A stretch of DNA of 64,000 bases from Aspergillus flavus (lineage: Eukaryota; Ascomycota; Eurotiomycetes; Eurotiales; Aspergillaceae), in contig NC_092403.1 of the NCBI RefSeq assembly GCF_009017415.1, positions 2,480,001 through 2,544,000 of the forward strand, given 5' to 3'. Under the pieces are notes generated by a model, which ran no database searches, was not told the DNA's origin, and saw only the letters and a list, made by a program, of their open reading frames with translations. The position numbers were made by a program, and so were the translations under genes. Positions 44,767 through 57,000 of the stretch are shown in pieces. Within the stretch, counting starts at the first letter, position 1. Every line of letters begins with the position of its first letter.

Positions 44767-45600
44767 ATGGAAATTCTAGATCGCGTGGAAGATACCTTCC
44801 TCCAAGACAATCTTTCCCCGACCATCGCAGAACATGCAACACAGTGCAACTCTCTCTTCCATAAACACATGGCTGTGCCGGATCTTGTTCCAGATCCTAC
44901 TATCATGGATGATCAGCTGGCACGCTTTAAACTGTGGGCTTCAAACATGGATGTTTATGGAACGCCCGATGTTTCGTTGGACTACAGACTCCGATCCAGT
45001 GCCACAGTCCTAGAGATCATACATCAGCTCCTGGACATTATTTGTGACACTCTGACTTCTTGTAAGTACATGTCGCACCAACCATGGATAGACCGAGCGT
45101 CAAAGACTGTGTGCTAATGGTAATTTCGTCAAACAGTGAAGCCGATCGAGGGCCCCCTGCAGACTCCGAGCAGGAAAGACAACACTTATCAAAACAATGC
45201 GATTCTAAAGTCACGAGGAGACCCAACGACGATGCAAGCGACTCGGACAGCGACATGGATCCCGCAGAAGACAACATTTCGGAAATCACCGATACGATCG
45301 GCGGAACCGTGATACGGCTCTTTCGTCTATCCAATGCTGTTCGAAAGTCCGCAAAAGCCTACCGGGCTCATGAAAATGGAAGGTACAGAGACGGTGAACA
45401 AGCAAATAAGGCCATGGCCGAATCGCGCCTCCACACAGAATGCTAATTCGTTTCCAATTTCCAATGGCGCCGGATTCACTTCGCTCAGCATTGGCCGAAT
45501 CCAATGCGATGCGACTTCGACGAGTGTATTATCGGCGATCGGATCCCATCGAAAGAGCCTGTTTTGGTTTAAGTCAGGCAGCGACCAATAGCCTCACCAG
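44767..45600 (+). pseudogene. fragmented gene for an unknown fungal protein (N-terminal region only)
   Basis: Exon 1 at 44767..45061 encodes an N-terminal region of a kind I associate with many uncharacterised filamentous-fungal proteins (HMAVPDLVPDP, ARFKLWASNMDVYG, IIHQLLDIICDTLTS). A 75-nt intron follows (GTAAGT, GCTAATGG, ACAG at 45135-45136), then LKPIEGP. At the five-C run 45153-45157 the reading must change frame by one base to continue into PADSEQERQHLSKQ and DSDSDMDPAEDN to 45446. A further frame carries AESNAMRLRRVYYRR to about 45600. No single exon structure I can build keeps these together. Function is unknown; the family often carries a zinc-finger or HET-like C-terminus that is absent here. 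I treat it as a decayed 5' gene fragment. Confidence 0.45.
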
Positions 45601-45607
45601 ATAACCC

Positions 45608-48486
45608 CTATTTCAGCTCCAACCATCTTCTAGACTTGAATTTTGTCTCTGCTCCCACGTCACGGAGGGACTCCTGGATCCAGACAATATTCTTTTCATA
45701 TATCCGCTTATCTTTGTTTACTCCGAGGCTCTCTTTCGCGGATCTTACCATCTGACAAAAGACCTTTCCAGGGTCACGGAATTTTCGAACTGCTTCGCGG
45801 ACACCCCAAGAGCCTGATCGGATCTTACGTGCATGGTCTCTGAGGATGTGGCTGGTCAACGGATCATCATCAATTTCATACGCGATCATCTCGTCAGTAA
45901 TAGGTACGTCGGCTCGGCCATAATGACAGAGAAACTCTATCATCGTGCGTTTCCCATAGTATGGATCAAAGACCTTTCTGTCGAACAATGTTGACCTTCG
46001 GGACCTCCTTCCTCCTCCTTTGTTAGTCAAAGCCCTCCAAACAACAGCCTCAGTGATAGGCAGATGCTTCCCAGAACTTTGGCAAAGCCACTGCATGAGT
46101 CTAGGTGCAGATGGGCTGGCATTCCCCACAACTTCGCAGAGAACAGCCTCAGTAATACGCAGATTTTCGTTCCCATAATGGAAAAGAATCTTCATAAAAA
46201 TATCTCCATTCCTCTCCGTTCGTTCTGCAACGGCTTTCAGTACATCTTCAGTGATAGGTGGGTCCCCGCCCGCAAGTTCACAAAGGGCAATCAAAATCGC
46301 AGCGCCTCCAAAGAAGTCAAGGCCTGAAGCAACCTTAAGTACATCCTCGGTGATAGGCGGGTTTCCGCCAGCATATTCGCAAAGGATAATCACCATGGCA
46401 AGGTTCGCAGGTGATGCATGACTCACCGCAACCTTCAGTACATCTTCCGTGATAGGTAGGTTTTCACCACCATGTTTACAGAGGAACAGCATAATGTCCC
46501 GTGCGGGACCTCGCGATCTTGCAGCAGCAGCTTTGAGTACATCTTCCGTAATAGGTACATTTTCGCCGCTCTCCCCACAAAGGATCCTAACCATATAGTA
46601 TGCAAAGTCGGAGGGATTCGTCAATGCTGCCTGGAGTACCCTGTCAGTGGTATATTGAGTCATATCTCTACGGTGGTGCTGCATGAGCTGAAGCCCAGTC
46701 AGATAAAAGTTTCTTGCCGCAGCCTCGAGTACTTGCGAGCTGATAGGCAGGCCGTTTTCTCCCCAGGCTTTGATCATGTAAGTAAAATGGGACTCTTCCG
46801 TACTGGTAGCAGCAGCACAAAGTACCTTGGCTGTGACTGGTAGTGTGATCCCGACCTGATCAAGAATAAGGTTTACTGCTTCCCAGTCCGTCTTTGCAAT
46901 TCTTTCCACGACAAGATCTTCCACAATGCTGCGTATATCATCCTTGCGTTCGACTGGGGCTTGGAATAAAATGGATTGCAAGGGGCACTCATATTCACCC
47001 CCCTTCCCCACAATTGAAATACATGATTTCCAGCTCCAAATCAGCGAAATATCACGGGACCCCGTCTCTAGCGACATGGTGATTTCCGTTTGAGGGCTCT
47101 CCCCTCGCCACCTGGGAATGATATGACGCGCTCTCGTGGGTTGCAACCTGGTTCCATCATCAGAGATATGCTGATGTGTATCTTCTGTCTGCTGTGAAGT
47201 CACTGCAAGTACAATGATGACAGGATAGCCTTCGTAGAGCCTTATGACACTTGGCTTCGAAGCGCCCTCTAGAAGGATAAGAACGTCACCCTGCCGAACA
47301 GGCTTTGCCGATGGTCCAATTACCCATCGAGAACCCCACTTCTCCTTGAAATGGGCAGCGCAAGAAGTGTAAACAAAAGTAATAGTGAATGATTGCCTCA
47401 CAGACGAGGTGTAACCCTCAATTGAGCTTATTTGGCCGATGGTGTACCCTTTGCCCGTTAAGAATACACTTTCGGGGTCTGGTAAAGTCTGTACACGGAA
47501 TGACGATGGAAGAACGTACGTAACGAATCGTTGGAGGACCTTATCCCAAGGTGCAGTGTAGTCTGGAATAAGAGCCGCTGCTTTTCGGTCATCACACGTC
47601 AAACCGAGCAAAGCATATATTTTATCATGTAACTGGGTAGCCGCACGAGTATGGTACATGTCGACAAGCTCGGCCATAGACAGCTCTCCTCGGGTACTAG
47701 GTGTATATCTAGGACGTGCAATCGCTCCACTCATAAGGCTGAGTGCAGAATAGACTTGGCCGTCTAAATCCAACTTCAACCTTCTCAGGCCTAAGCAAAA
47801 AATGTACCCATGGATCTCCGCAGCTCCACACATGATAGAGATATCTCGTGCGACCCCAACCTCCTGGAGCACCTATATCGACTTCTTAATATAGCGTTCC
47901 AATTGCTCTCCATATGCACTTGGTGATCCCTTACCCAAATACGTCGAAACCAATCTCGATTAAGCAATTCTAAACATGCTGCTTGGTGAAATTCAGACTC
48001 CGGAGTGACCTCTTGTGGACACGTGTTTCCTGCAAGGGCCCGTTCTCCGGCGAGGCGAATAGTCTCAAAGACAAGATCGCTATTGTCTGCTACATTGCCA
48101 AGCCAGACAATGACTCGGTGAGCATGTCCATAGATATCCCGCATCAGAGGGATTTGTCGGGCTTTTTCATCTTCATTGTTTTGATTGATACATATTGCAT
48201 CAACCCATAGATGTCGAACAATCTGGTCGTCTCGAATATGAAGTAATGCAGTATGAAGGTTTCGCCCAACTTGAAAGTCATCCCCGTCGACAAGGATCGA
48301 CTCAGGATCATCTTGGTTACCCCAGACATAGGACAACGCCTCATAGTGGTGTGCTTTCCCCGTGTCTGCCAGGGAGTATTCAGCTAGGCAACATTCCACT
48401 CGGTCGGTTTCTTTACTTTGAGGCAGTACCTGAAGTATGCGAATAATGGTAGGCTCCGAAAGTGGACGATAAGTGTATGCAGGCAT
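45608..48486 (-). CDS. HET-domain protein with a C-terminal array of about 33-residue repeats
   Basis: Predicted allorecognition/cell-death protein. Exons are 47935..48486 and 45608..47872 (938 aa), with a 62-nt intron (GTAAGG..ATATAG) joining FRRIW to VLQEVGVAR, the usual HET core junction. The start at 48486 (MPAYTYRPLS) is typical; an ATG at 48606 adds 40 residues. HET domain about 5-190: YEALSYVWG, HLWVDAICINQ, RDIYGHAHRVIVWLG. Residues 270-480 are a linker with IYALLGL. From about 490 to 790 there are nine or so tandem units with the core PITEDVLKAA followed by about 15 variable residues and a Leu-Cys-x-x-Gly helix. The central four are the most alike (LPITEDVLKV..., PPITEDVLKV..., PPITEDVLKA...). 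Such repeats occur in fungal NLR-like and incompatibility proteins and evolve quickly. Confidence 0.88.
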
Positions 48487-50300
48487 TTTAGCTCGTGCTT
48501 TTACCGTTAATGAGCTCAAGATCTGGAGAGTGGATGAAACATTGTATCCGTTGGGGGCAGGTGAGGTTTTAGGATCTGTATTTATATGTGGCAGGTCGCA
48601 TAGCACCCGTATTCTGCGGCATTTCTATTGGCCCACGCTTGAGATGCACAATTGACAAGGCTACGGACCTATCATAAATCCGGACGTATTTTAGAGCCCG
48701 ATCGGAAAGGCGTGGGGTTTGCCGTGCTCACTATTTCGATATAAAAGTAAGACACAAATAGTCGTAAGAAAATAGATACTAATAATTTTAGTATAGTAGC
48801 GCAGTCATGTTTATATAAAAACTTGGAGTAGTGAAATAATTGCAGGGTAATGATCCACCTGCGGCCATGCACGGCACAGCCAACATTCCGATTCAAGAAT
48901 ACAGTACCTTGCATACTATAGAGATTATTAGAAAGACTTCCTCTTCTATAACTCACTATTCCACAACCTCATTTTGTCTCTTTTGTGTAATGGACTAAAT
49001 GTTGGCGAATCAAGTGTTCAAGGCGCGACCTTGATATCCATGACATTTTGGTCGAGTGGGCATGAGACTAAATATATTGACGGGGCACTGGTAGAGACTT
49101 GTAGAGAATCTAGAAATTCTCGAGATCCCAGGGCGCTGACCTCACACAATGCTTAGAAGTCAAAAGTCGTCTTTACCACAACTGAGTTTCTTGATCAGGT
49201 GATTATCTGCCTCTCTAATTCAGAAAATAGGCGTGGATTTGAACCACCTGGCTGGAGACAGATCGTTTCCCAATACATACCCTGACTTCGCCCACACTTT
49301 AACGGGATTGGCAGAAAGGGGGCAAAGCCCATGGAAGTGGGGCCGAAATCACTGGCACAAGAAGCTTATAATCTGGGCCTTTTGGACAGTCTAAAATTCA
49401 ATAGTCCCGTTGTAGGTGGGTTAGCGGCAGTTCTAACAAATTGTCAACATCCGAGGCTGTCATCCACTGGAAGACCAAGAGAGACTAGTTCATATCAGTG
49501 GGACTAAGACGCAATCTACGTGGAAGGTTCCCCCCTTCAGCCTGTAGGGTTTATGTGTTGAGTGGCGTAAAATCAACTAGAGCGGGTAGCGATCGACACG
49601 GACACGAAGTTAAAGCTCGGGTTTCTTTCAGCTTGACGTATAATTGGTCGATCCGGCTTGTGGTATGTGGATTTGCCACGTTCCCCCACCGTCGATGCTT
49701 TCTATCGTTGAACTGGTTCGTTATCTATGCAGGGGCGAGTGGTGAGTTCACGCTATCGGATGTTAACTTTCCAGGAACTATTCGAAGAGTATTAGATTAC
49801 TGTCTGTCCAGAGCCGTCTGCTGGTAATAGAAGCTGTGCAATCCAGATAGCAGACTAAGTGGATGTGTAATGCATGTAAACGTCAGATTGTGGGTAGTTA
49901 ACTATTGACAAAACGAGATGGTCTGAAGGTGAAAATCTCGGTGTTGAAAAAATAACGCAACTGAGTTCCCATGGTTTGTGACCCTGATCTGCAACCACTG
50001 GTCAGAATTGTACTATCCACCAATGCATGTCGACCCTGAATGATAATCACTTTCTGGCGCTAGCTACTCGCACCATACGCAAAACACACAAGCTTTGGGG
50101 GCAAAGCCTGAGCCTGTCGTGTGCGGAGTGGGCCTTACGTCTTGTACTTGTGGAATTGTGCTATGGATCATTCCGAGGGGGGCTTCCCTGAGCCCCTCGA
50201 GCTTATCTCGAAGCCGCATTTTATCTTTCGCCATCCCCTTATTTAGCAAGGTAGCATCACATTGTCTGCTTTGCACCAGCCCTCTACAATACGAATCAAA
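48487..50300. other. 1.8-kb divergent intergenic region
   Basis: HET promoter on the left and CFEM-gene promoter on the right. AT-rich at 48740-48840. Frames at 48974-49156, 49498-49827 and 50064-50276 show no family features. Nothing recognised. Confidence 0.45.
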
Positions 50301-51962
50301 ATGGTATCCCTACGGGGATCAATATTCGCCTCGCTTCTTTTAGCTACCTCACTTGTAGCTGCCAATACAACAACTGAAGTTCTTCCACAATGCGCGGTGC
50401 GGTTCGGTGTCTTTGACTTGATAGAACAAACCCTGACACCATAGCAGGTCACCTGTGAACAAAGCACACTGCAGCAAAGGAACTCAACTTGTTCCGATAC
50501 TCAGTCGACGTGTCTTTGCACCGATCATCTGTATCAGTCTACTTGGGAACAGTGTGTTCTTGCAAATTGCACGGTCAAAGAATCATTCAGTATGTGATCA
50601 TATGGGCTTTCCTTGCTTGCTTCAAACTGAACAATGTACAGCTGCCAAACGGCTACAGTCTCAGCAGTGCAACCTCCCCACTCATCACGGACGCCCCGCC
50701 GCAGATCCCGCTCTCATTGTTCCGTTATGTCTTGCGACAATCCTCTTTGCTACCCGGATATGCGCTAAGTATATGCGTATCACTGGTAGTTGGGGGTGGG
50801 ATGATTATACTATTATTGGGGCATATGTGAGACTGCTACCTGGCCTACCTAATTGCAACAACATCTGGGTTTCTAACATCTGCTAAGGTATTGGCCGTGA
50901 CTGTATTCTCATTGAATGTGTCCAGTTAGTCACAATGTCCAAACCTATGAGGAGGAGGATGTAACTAACCTATCTTAGTGATTCATCATGGGTTCGGGAA
51001 AGACATCTGGAACATTACGCCTTTTGGAGAAATAACAGAGATAATGAAGGTAAGTCATTCCTATAACGTTCAGGGAAAATGCTCATCTCATTCTCAGATC
51101 TTCTATATCTATGTTTTGTTATACAAAATTCAAATATCTCTCGCAAAGATCTCCGTTTGTCTATTCCTATTGCGAATTTTCCAGTCCATAGCATTTCGCT
51201 ACACAGCGTATACCATTATCGGTCTCAACGCCGCAATCGCAGTAACCTGGGTTCTGGTTGATGGCCTTCGGTGTACCCCAGTCCATCTGGCATGGACAGG
51301 ATGGACGAAGGAAGAACAAGGGAAATGCATCGACTTTATTGCGGCAACGTTCGCTAATAGCTTCGTCAACATTGCAGTCGACGCTGTTATGGTCGCCATG
51401 CCAGTGTACGAGGTGATGAAACTAAATCTCAGCGCGCGAAAGAAACTAGGAGTTGGTGTTATGTTTGCGATGGGCTTGGTGTGAGTAATGGCCTGCGTTG
51501 CTGAACTACTTATTGTCTTCCAAGCTAAGCATTCTCACTTCCAGCCTCACTATTGTTGGAATTCTCCGAGTCGTTGTTTTCTGGTATAACCGCTGGAACA
51601 AGAACCCAACTGGTATGTGAACTAGCAACGAACCTGTGTTCCTCCCATTTCCCAGGTTAACTGGCTTCACGATAGTCGAGTTACAACCGATCAACGTCTG
51701 GTCGGTCATCGAATGTCAGGTTGCAGTGGTCTGTGCGTGCTTACCTGCAGCCAGGGCTGTGTTGGTCCGCTTCTTCCCTGGAATAATGGGTGGTTCTGCT
51801 GGTGAATCTGACGCACGTAAGGCCACGAGACCAAGTGCTCCGGGTACCAGTGGCAAAATCTCGCAAACGATGACCTATACTGTCGAGTATAGTAGGAGGG
51901 CCCAGGAAAGGGCATCGAATAGCGCAGTCAATCTTGTAGAGTTACATCGGGAGAGTGTTTAG
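50301..51962 (+). pseudogene. CFEM-domain, rhodopsin-like integral membrane protein gene with an in-frame stop
   Basis: Architecture of fungal CFEM-GPCR-like proteins: signal peptide (residues 1-20), extracellular Cys-rich CFEM domain, then seven helices. A TAG at 50442-50444 interrupts CFEM right after LTP, where relatives read LTPEQ/LTPQQ; the same frame continues VTCEQSTLQQRNSTC, CLCTD, CVLANCTVKESF. The expected second CFEM Cys is Phe (AVRFGV). Downstream exons: an intron GTATGT..TACAG leads to the CNLP..GSWGWDDYTII segment. After one or two unclear introns near 50827-50978 come GFGKDIWNI and an intron at 51050-51108 (GTAAGT..CTCAG), then LLYKIQISLAKISVCLFLL. Two more introns (from 51481 and about 51612) precede INVWSVIE and CACLPAAR. 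Such proteins sense surface or host cues. Broken here unless the stop is a sequencing error. Confidence 0.65.
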
Positions 51963-53079
51963 ATATGACCTGAACGAACTGGGGACCGATTGCCGTCTTT
52001 CTTACAGATTCAAAGCCGTGTTTCTTGATTCAAAGCCGTGGGCTGCCTTACTATACATATATATTTCCTTGTAATGCATTGTTGCCAAGATTATTCTAAC
52101 GTCCTCATGTTATCCAAAGCCAGAATGCTCGTCAGTATTATCCTATGAATAGAGGTATATCAATGAAGAGAGCTAGATCCCAATAAGGACGATCAGGAAG
52201 GTTGACAATGTGTCATGATTCAAAAGCCGATCATATCAATTCGCACATTTTCAACTTACTTCCATAGAAGGAAACTTTAGGATTATCAACTCTCGGGGAG
52301 GAAATGGTTCCTCCCCGGCTGGTGCAAGGTCGATAATAGCTCAGGGTCTTCATCGGAGCTCCCTTCTTTTACTACGATGGCGGACTCCATCTTCGACCCT
52401 GTCTCAAACGTCACTTTGATACTGTGCAATCGGACTGCAAAAAAGGGCAACACACCGCATATTCTGTCGGCAAGGCTCGCATTGGAAACATCGGAAACAT
52501 ATACTTCTCCTTCATCATAATGGCTTCGGCGTTAAATTCGGTTTGTTCTTGTATAGCTGGGCTTCATAGAAAAAGTACTCTCAGGTCCGGATCTTGTGGG
52601 AAGACCATCGCAATGATCTATTCATTAGTGGCTTCGGAATCCTGACTCCTATTGACGGGTGGAGATTCAGTGGTGGATTGACCCGATGGGGGTCCTCTGG
52701 CTATACACGTCCATTGAAGAATGCAAGCTTCCTATCGGGGTCAGTGCCGACTCAGACATCCTAAACGTGGTCATCTATATTTGAATGACCGACTATACTG
52801 TAACCCGAGCTGTTCTCATTTTCCGGTGAAACTATGCTGGCCGGCGCCTCATTGTGGAAGTGGATGTTGTGATGGATTCGCAGAACAACCTTGAGACCTT
52901 ACCGAATGTCGACCGGGCATTTGTTCATATTGATTATGAGACAACACATCGGCCAGAGCATGCCAAAAAGATTTATAATAATTTGGCTGCGGAGAGAACA
53001 AATCCCGTGTATCAGGGGCACTGCATGAGACAGACACTAAATAGCTCTCAAGAGAAAACCGGGTTGTTTTCGCATCACT
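51963..53079. other. intergenic; nothing recognised apart from a short direct repeat
   Basis: Plain 1.1 kb. Frames at 52424-52645 and 52854-53099 lack family features. A 14-nt direct repeat lies just after the CFEM gene. Confidence 0.45.
52007..52040 (+). repeat. short direct repeat (2 x 14 nt)
   Basis: GATTCAAAGCCGTG occurs at 52007-52020 and again at 52027-52040, with six bases between. Probably a local slip duplication; no function evident. Confidence 0.8.
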
Positions 53080-54229
53080 ATGTCATTCGCTACGGATAAT
53101 CAACATAGCAGTGTTTCGGGCTCTAACCGCACGTCGAAGCTTACGATATCTTCGTACATTCTTGACTGGATAGTTGTTCTGTTTGTCTCTCCATATTAGC
53201 GTTCTATGTGTTTCGTTCATACTAATGTCATTTTTCTCCAGCGTGCTGGCAGCAGTAGGAGGCATATTGTACAAGATAACCGGGAATCAACATGCATTCT
53301 CCCTAGACGATCCAAACATATCTTATCCTTTATATTCGGATACATTCTCCATCACCGTGGTTGGAATCCTTGCATTAGCCGTCCCGGCTGTCATAATAAT
53401 GGTTCTCAGCCTCCTAATCCCGACCTCGACAATCACCGCATCAGGCCATGGAACGCGTGGATTAAGCCCCACGAAAAGCCGCCTTTGGGAATGGCATACC
53501 GGTTGGCTCGGTCTGTGCCTCAGTCTTGCTGGTGCCTTTTTCGTGGTCTCAGGACTGAAAGATATCGTCGGAAAGCCTCGACCTGATTTCCTAGCCCGAT
53601 GCAACCCCGACCTTTCCAACATCTCCGCCCACTTGGCCGGCGGCTTAGGTCTGAGACGCGAAGGAGCCGCAGTTCTAGTCCGCGCCAGTATCTGTCAGAA
53701 CACAGACGCTGCTGTTATCAAAGATGGATTTGCAGCCTTCCCATCGGGACACTCCTCCTTCGCCTGGGCAGGCCTTCTCTATCTCTCACTCTGGCTCTGC
53801 GCTAAATTTGCAATCATCCCTCCGTCCCATCGTACCGGACACTCCGCACTTACCAGGAACGGACCCTCAGCATACCCACTAACTTCACGGCCAGCCGCGC
53901 CGCCTCTATATCTCCTTTTGATTGCCACCATTCCTGTTGGTCTTGCCCTTTGCATCTGTGCGACCCGCTACTCAGACTACATGCATGCCGGGTGGGACAT
54001 CATGAGCGCCACTATAATTGGAATCTTGTTCGCGTGTCTCAGCTTCCGGTGGTACCATACCTTCCCATCAACGAGGCTTATAAGTCCTACCGAAGACGGT
54101 GGAGGGTGGGCATTCCCACCACGGTCCAGATCGCACGCTCTTTGGGTGGCGTATGGCAGTCGAGGATATGCCGAAAATGACAATATCAGTGGATATGAAG
54201 ATTTGGAACTGGGGCCTGTGGGACACTGA
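53080..54229 (+). CDS. PAP2-family lipid phosphatase (membrane phosphatidate phosphatase/DPP1-like)
   Basis: Dephosphorylates phosphatidate or diacylglycerol pyrophosphate in the membrane. Exon 1 starts at 53080 (MSFATDNQHS, ...SYILDWIVVLF). The main exon starts at 53242 after an ACTAATGTC branch and CTCCAG acceptor and runs to 54229. The catalytic motifs are complete: KDIVGKPRP (KxxxxxxRP), FPSGHSS, and RYSDYMHAGWD (Rx5Hx3D). About five or six helices follow the usual order; the C-terminal tail is cytosolic. With the expected donor at 53185 the exons join out of frame by one base, which a TTT run at 53182-53184 one base shorter would cure. An alternative donor GTACAT at about 53151 restores frame but deletes the conserved DWIVV helix. 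So the catalytic part is sound but the N-terminal splice is doubtful. Confidence 0.78.
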
Positions 54230-56252
54230 ATCTTTACGGTGTTATGAATTGTTTGAGATGCTCTCTTTCTGTCCACGTTCTTTGTTTCTGTGTAGGATTG
54301 ACTCGGCTTTTGCTTCGGTAAATATTACCGTACCGGTATTTAGCCAGTGTATATTTTGACTCGATTATGTATAACGTCGCAGACATTGAGGTCAGAGTTT
54401 ACGGATTTGTGGCACGTTTTCCAAGAGATTAAATCCGCAAGTCCGAGATGCAGATACCAAGACTCAGTTAAGGAAGAGAACCAGGTCAACCTGCGCCAAA
54501 GAAGAGATATGGTTGGCTCGGGATTGTTGCATGGCGTCTCCACTAAAGCGTTGTCGAATCTTGACCCTTTCAGACCCACTCTGGAGAACATTAATATAGC
54601 AGGACCCCTTTATCAGCAATCAAGTTTGCTGGGCCCTGAATTGCTTATAGTGAACTTTTATGAAGGGTACTTATACTTCAATTCTGAAGATTTTATGTAG
54701 TTTCTATGATATATTTGTTACGATTTCTGTGTTGCTAAGGGTTTTCGAATGGAAGATCATGATTTAGTAAAGCAATATATATGTTTTCGTTATTGAAAGG
54801 TTGTATAGGTGGGATCTCCTAGCTAAAGCTCTTGAGTAGTAGTCAGGCATGTGCTATTATACACTTTCAGAGAAAAAATATATAATTGCCTAAATAGATC
54901 CACCGCACTGGTTTCTAATTCATTTGGGGTGAAGAACTAGATATATGCCTGCAATTTCCCCAAATCAGGATTTTAGGGTATTGCGTATATGGAATGAAAG
55001 AAGTCAGCCTGGCGAAGCACTTATACCAGCAAATTCCAGAGCTCACTGTAGCTTATAAGGGGTTCGCTCTCAACTAATGTCCTACTTCCTAACTCAGAAG
55101 TTTCTAACATTGTTCCTACGAAGTATAACCTCGATCACAACCGAAGTTATTCTTGCGTGGTGGGTTTTTGTCCGTTAACGAGGAAGCTTTTCACGTAACA
55201 AGGCTAAATGAGCTCACCACGTGCTCTCGATATCTAGACTACGAGGAGGGTCCAGGGTACTTTCGCCTCATAGCTCCCTCTTCGTATGGAAAAGCCTCTG
55301 TCAGGATGGAACAAGTCGATAATAATGGAACCCTGCACAACAGTCCTTGCGCGGGCCCTCAGGATGTAGGTTACTCCAAATATGTTACTGTTAATAATAG
55401 GTACCCGTTAGCGTATCTCCTCCACGAACCTGACGATTAATAAGTTCTGTCTAGCTCAATGGGTCAGTATTCGTGGTCCACCCGAGGTATAGGATTGGCA
55501 TACTGACTCGGCAAATGCTTGGGGCTCGGTCCAACCGTGGAAATATCACGGTATATTTGCCTTTCTTACCAGGAACCGTAGCTCTGAAAGCCTATCTGAA
55601 GGCATGGCTCCACAGATTTCTGCCACGAAGACTTGAAATCCATAGCAGAGTAGTCAACTCTGGACTTCCTTTTCCTTACATTCTAAACTCATATTAGGCT
55701 TCATAGTTCCTGGCCAAGCCTCATTAAACGAAGATACTTTTACTCACAATGACACGGACTTCACGAATATATTGGTGCCCTGTCCATATTTCAGGGGACA
55801 ACTGCTCTGTATCTACGCTGTCCTTAATACCCTCTTTGGTCAAATTGATCTCGGTCATTACAATATTACGGGAACAATGCTCCTACACGTTTTTGTGGCG
55901 AATTCATACAGTGAGATGATTCAGTTATCTCTAGTCAGTTGCGGTTGTACATTGAGAATGGGAGAAGGGATACACGTCGGATTATCTCGGCGAACTCCCA
56001 CAGGATAGACAAGGACGACCCAAAACAACCACTATCTCTAGCTTAGATATTGGGTATGGTTTCATACCCAGCATTAAGAAGCCTACGCTCTGCCGACTAT
56101 CTACAGTCGTCTCCCGACTCTAGCGCAACATTCTACATCTAGAGACATTTTCCTCTCTTCCAGCCCCTTTCCTCGCTTGCTCTTGCGGTTGCCTAGTATC
56201 CTGAATCTTTATGTCGTGTATAAAAACATAAATCGCAGACCTAGCGCAACCG

Positions 56253-56290
<38 letters not shown>

Positions 56291-57000
56291 GAAAATGAAG
56301 GGAAAATAAGAAATACGCAGCGCTATAGTTTCCACGCTGTTTCAAGTATACAGCTGCATAAAATACATTGTATTCCCAGCGATGTATATATTATCCAGTG
56401 TTGTTGAAGATATAATTTGCTACTCGTCCACCGTACGCATTTGGTGTTTACCCCTGCCCGTATGCATCATGGTACCCTAAAGGTTCATGATTCACGTGGC
56501 ACTCAGTGCCCTAAGTTGGGAAAACAACGCCGGACCAGGATGGATTTGAAGCTATCAAAACTCTAATGAGGTAGCCCGACAGAAAAGGTATGGCCGGAGG
56601 CTGCCAGAACATCCAGGCTAACCTTATCCAACCCAAGCGCTGGTCCTTTCAGTCTATAGCCCCCCACTATAGACGCGCCAAGACCAGTAAGCCAACGAAG
56701 GATGCATACAGGTTAGTGAAATCAGGAAGTGACACGAATCAGAGCTGCTTAACTAGGACGAAAAGCCGAGTAATCGGCTCCAGCTCCTCTTTCGGTGCTT
56801 ACGAGGAAAACGCAAATAGTCTAATCCCGGGTGAAGAATTGACGCGTTCCTCATAACTCTTCTTCCACTTCGGTCAGTTATTGTGTGCTTTGCACGTAAT
56901 CACATGAGTTTTGGTTTTTGCCTGTGTAATATCGCATGTTAGTTAAATTTATAAATTTTACTACCTGTTGTACCCCGCCAGTTGGATAGTGTACGGCAAG
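54230..57000. other. 2.8-kb gene-poor stretch
   Basis: No convincing gene. Frames at 54347-54700, 55153-55440, 55473-55697, 55772-56008 and 56590-56856 give proteins of unknown type without introns or promoters that support them. The three between 55153 and 56008 are close together and could be remnants of one eroded gene. Confidence 0.45.
56254..56295. repeat. poly-A run followed by (GAAAA)n
   Basis: Seventeen A followed by five GAAAA units. It resembles the 3' tail of a retroposed sequence, but no upstream LINE or SINE body was recognised. Confidence 0.85.
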
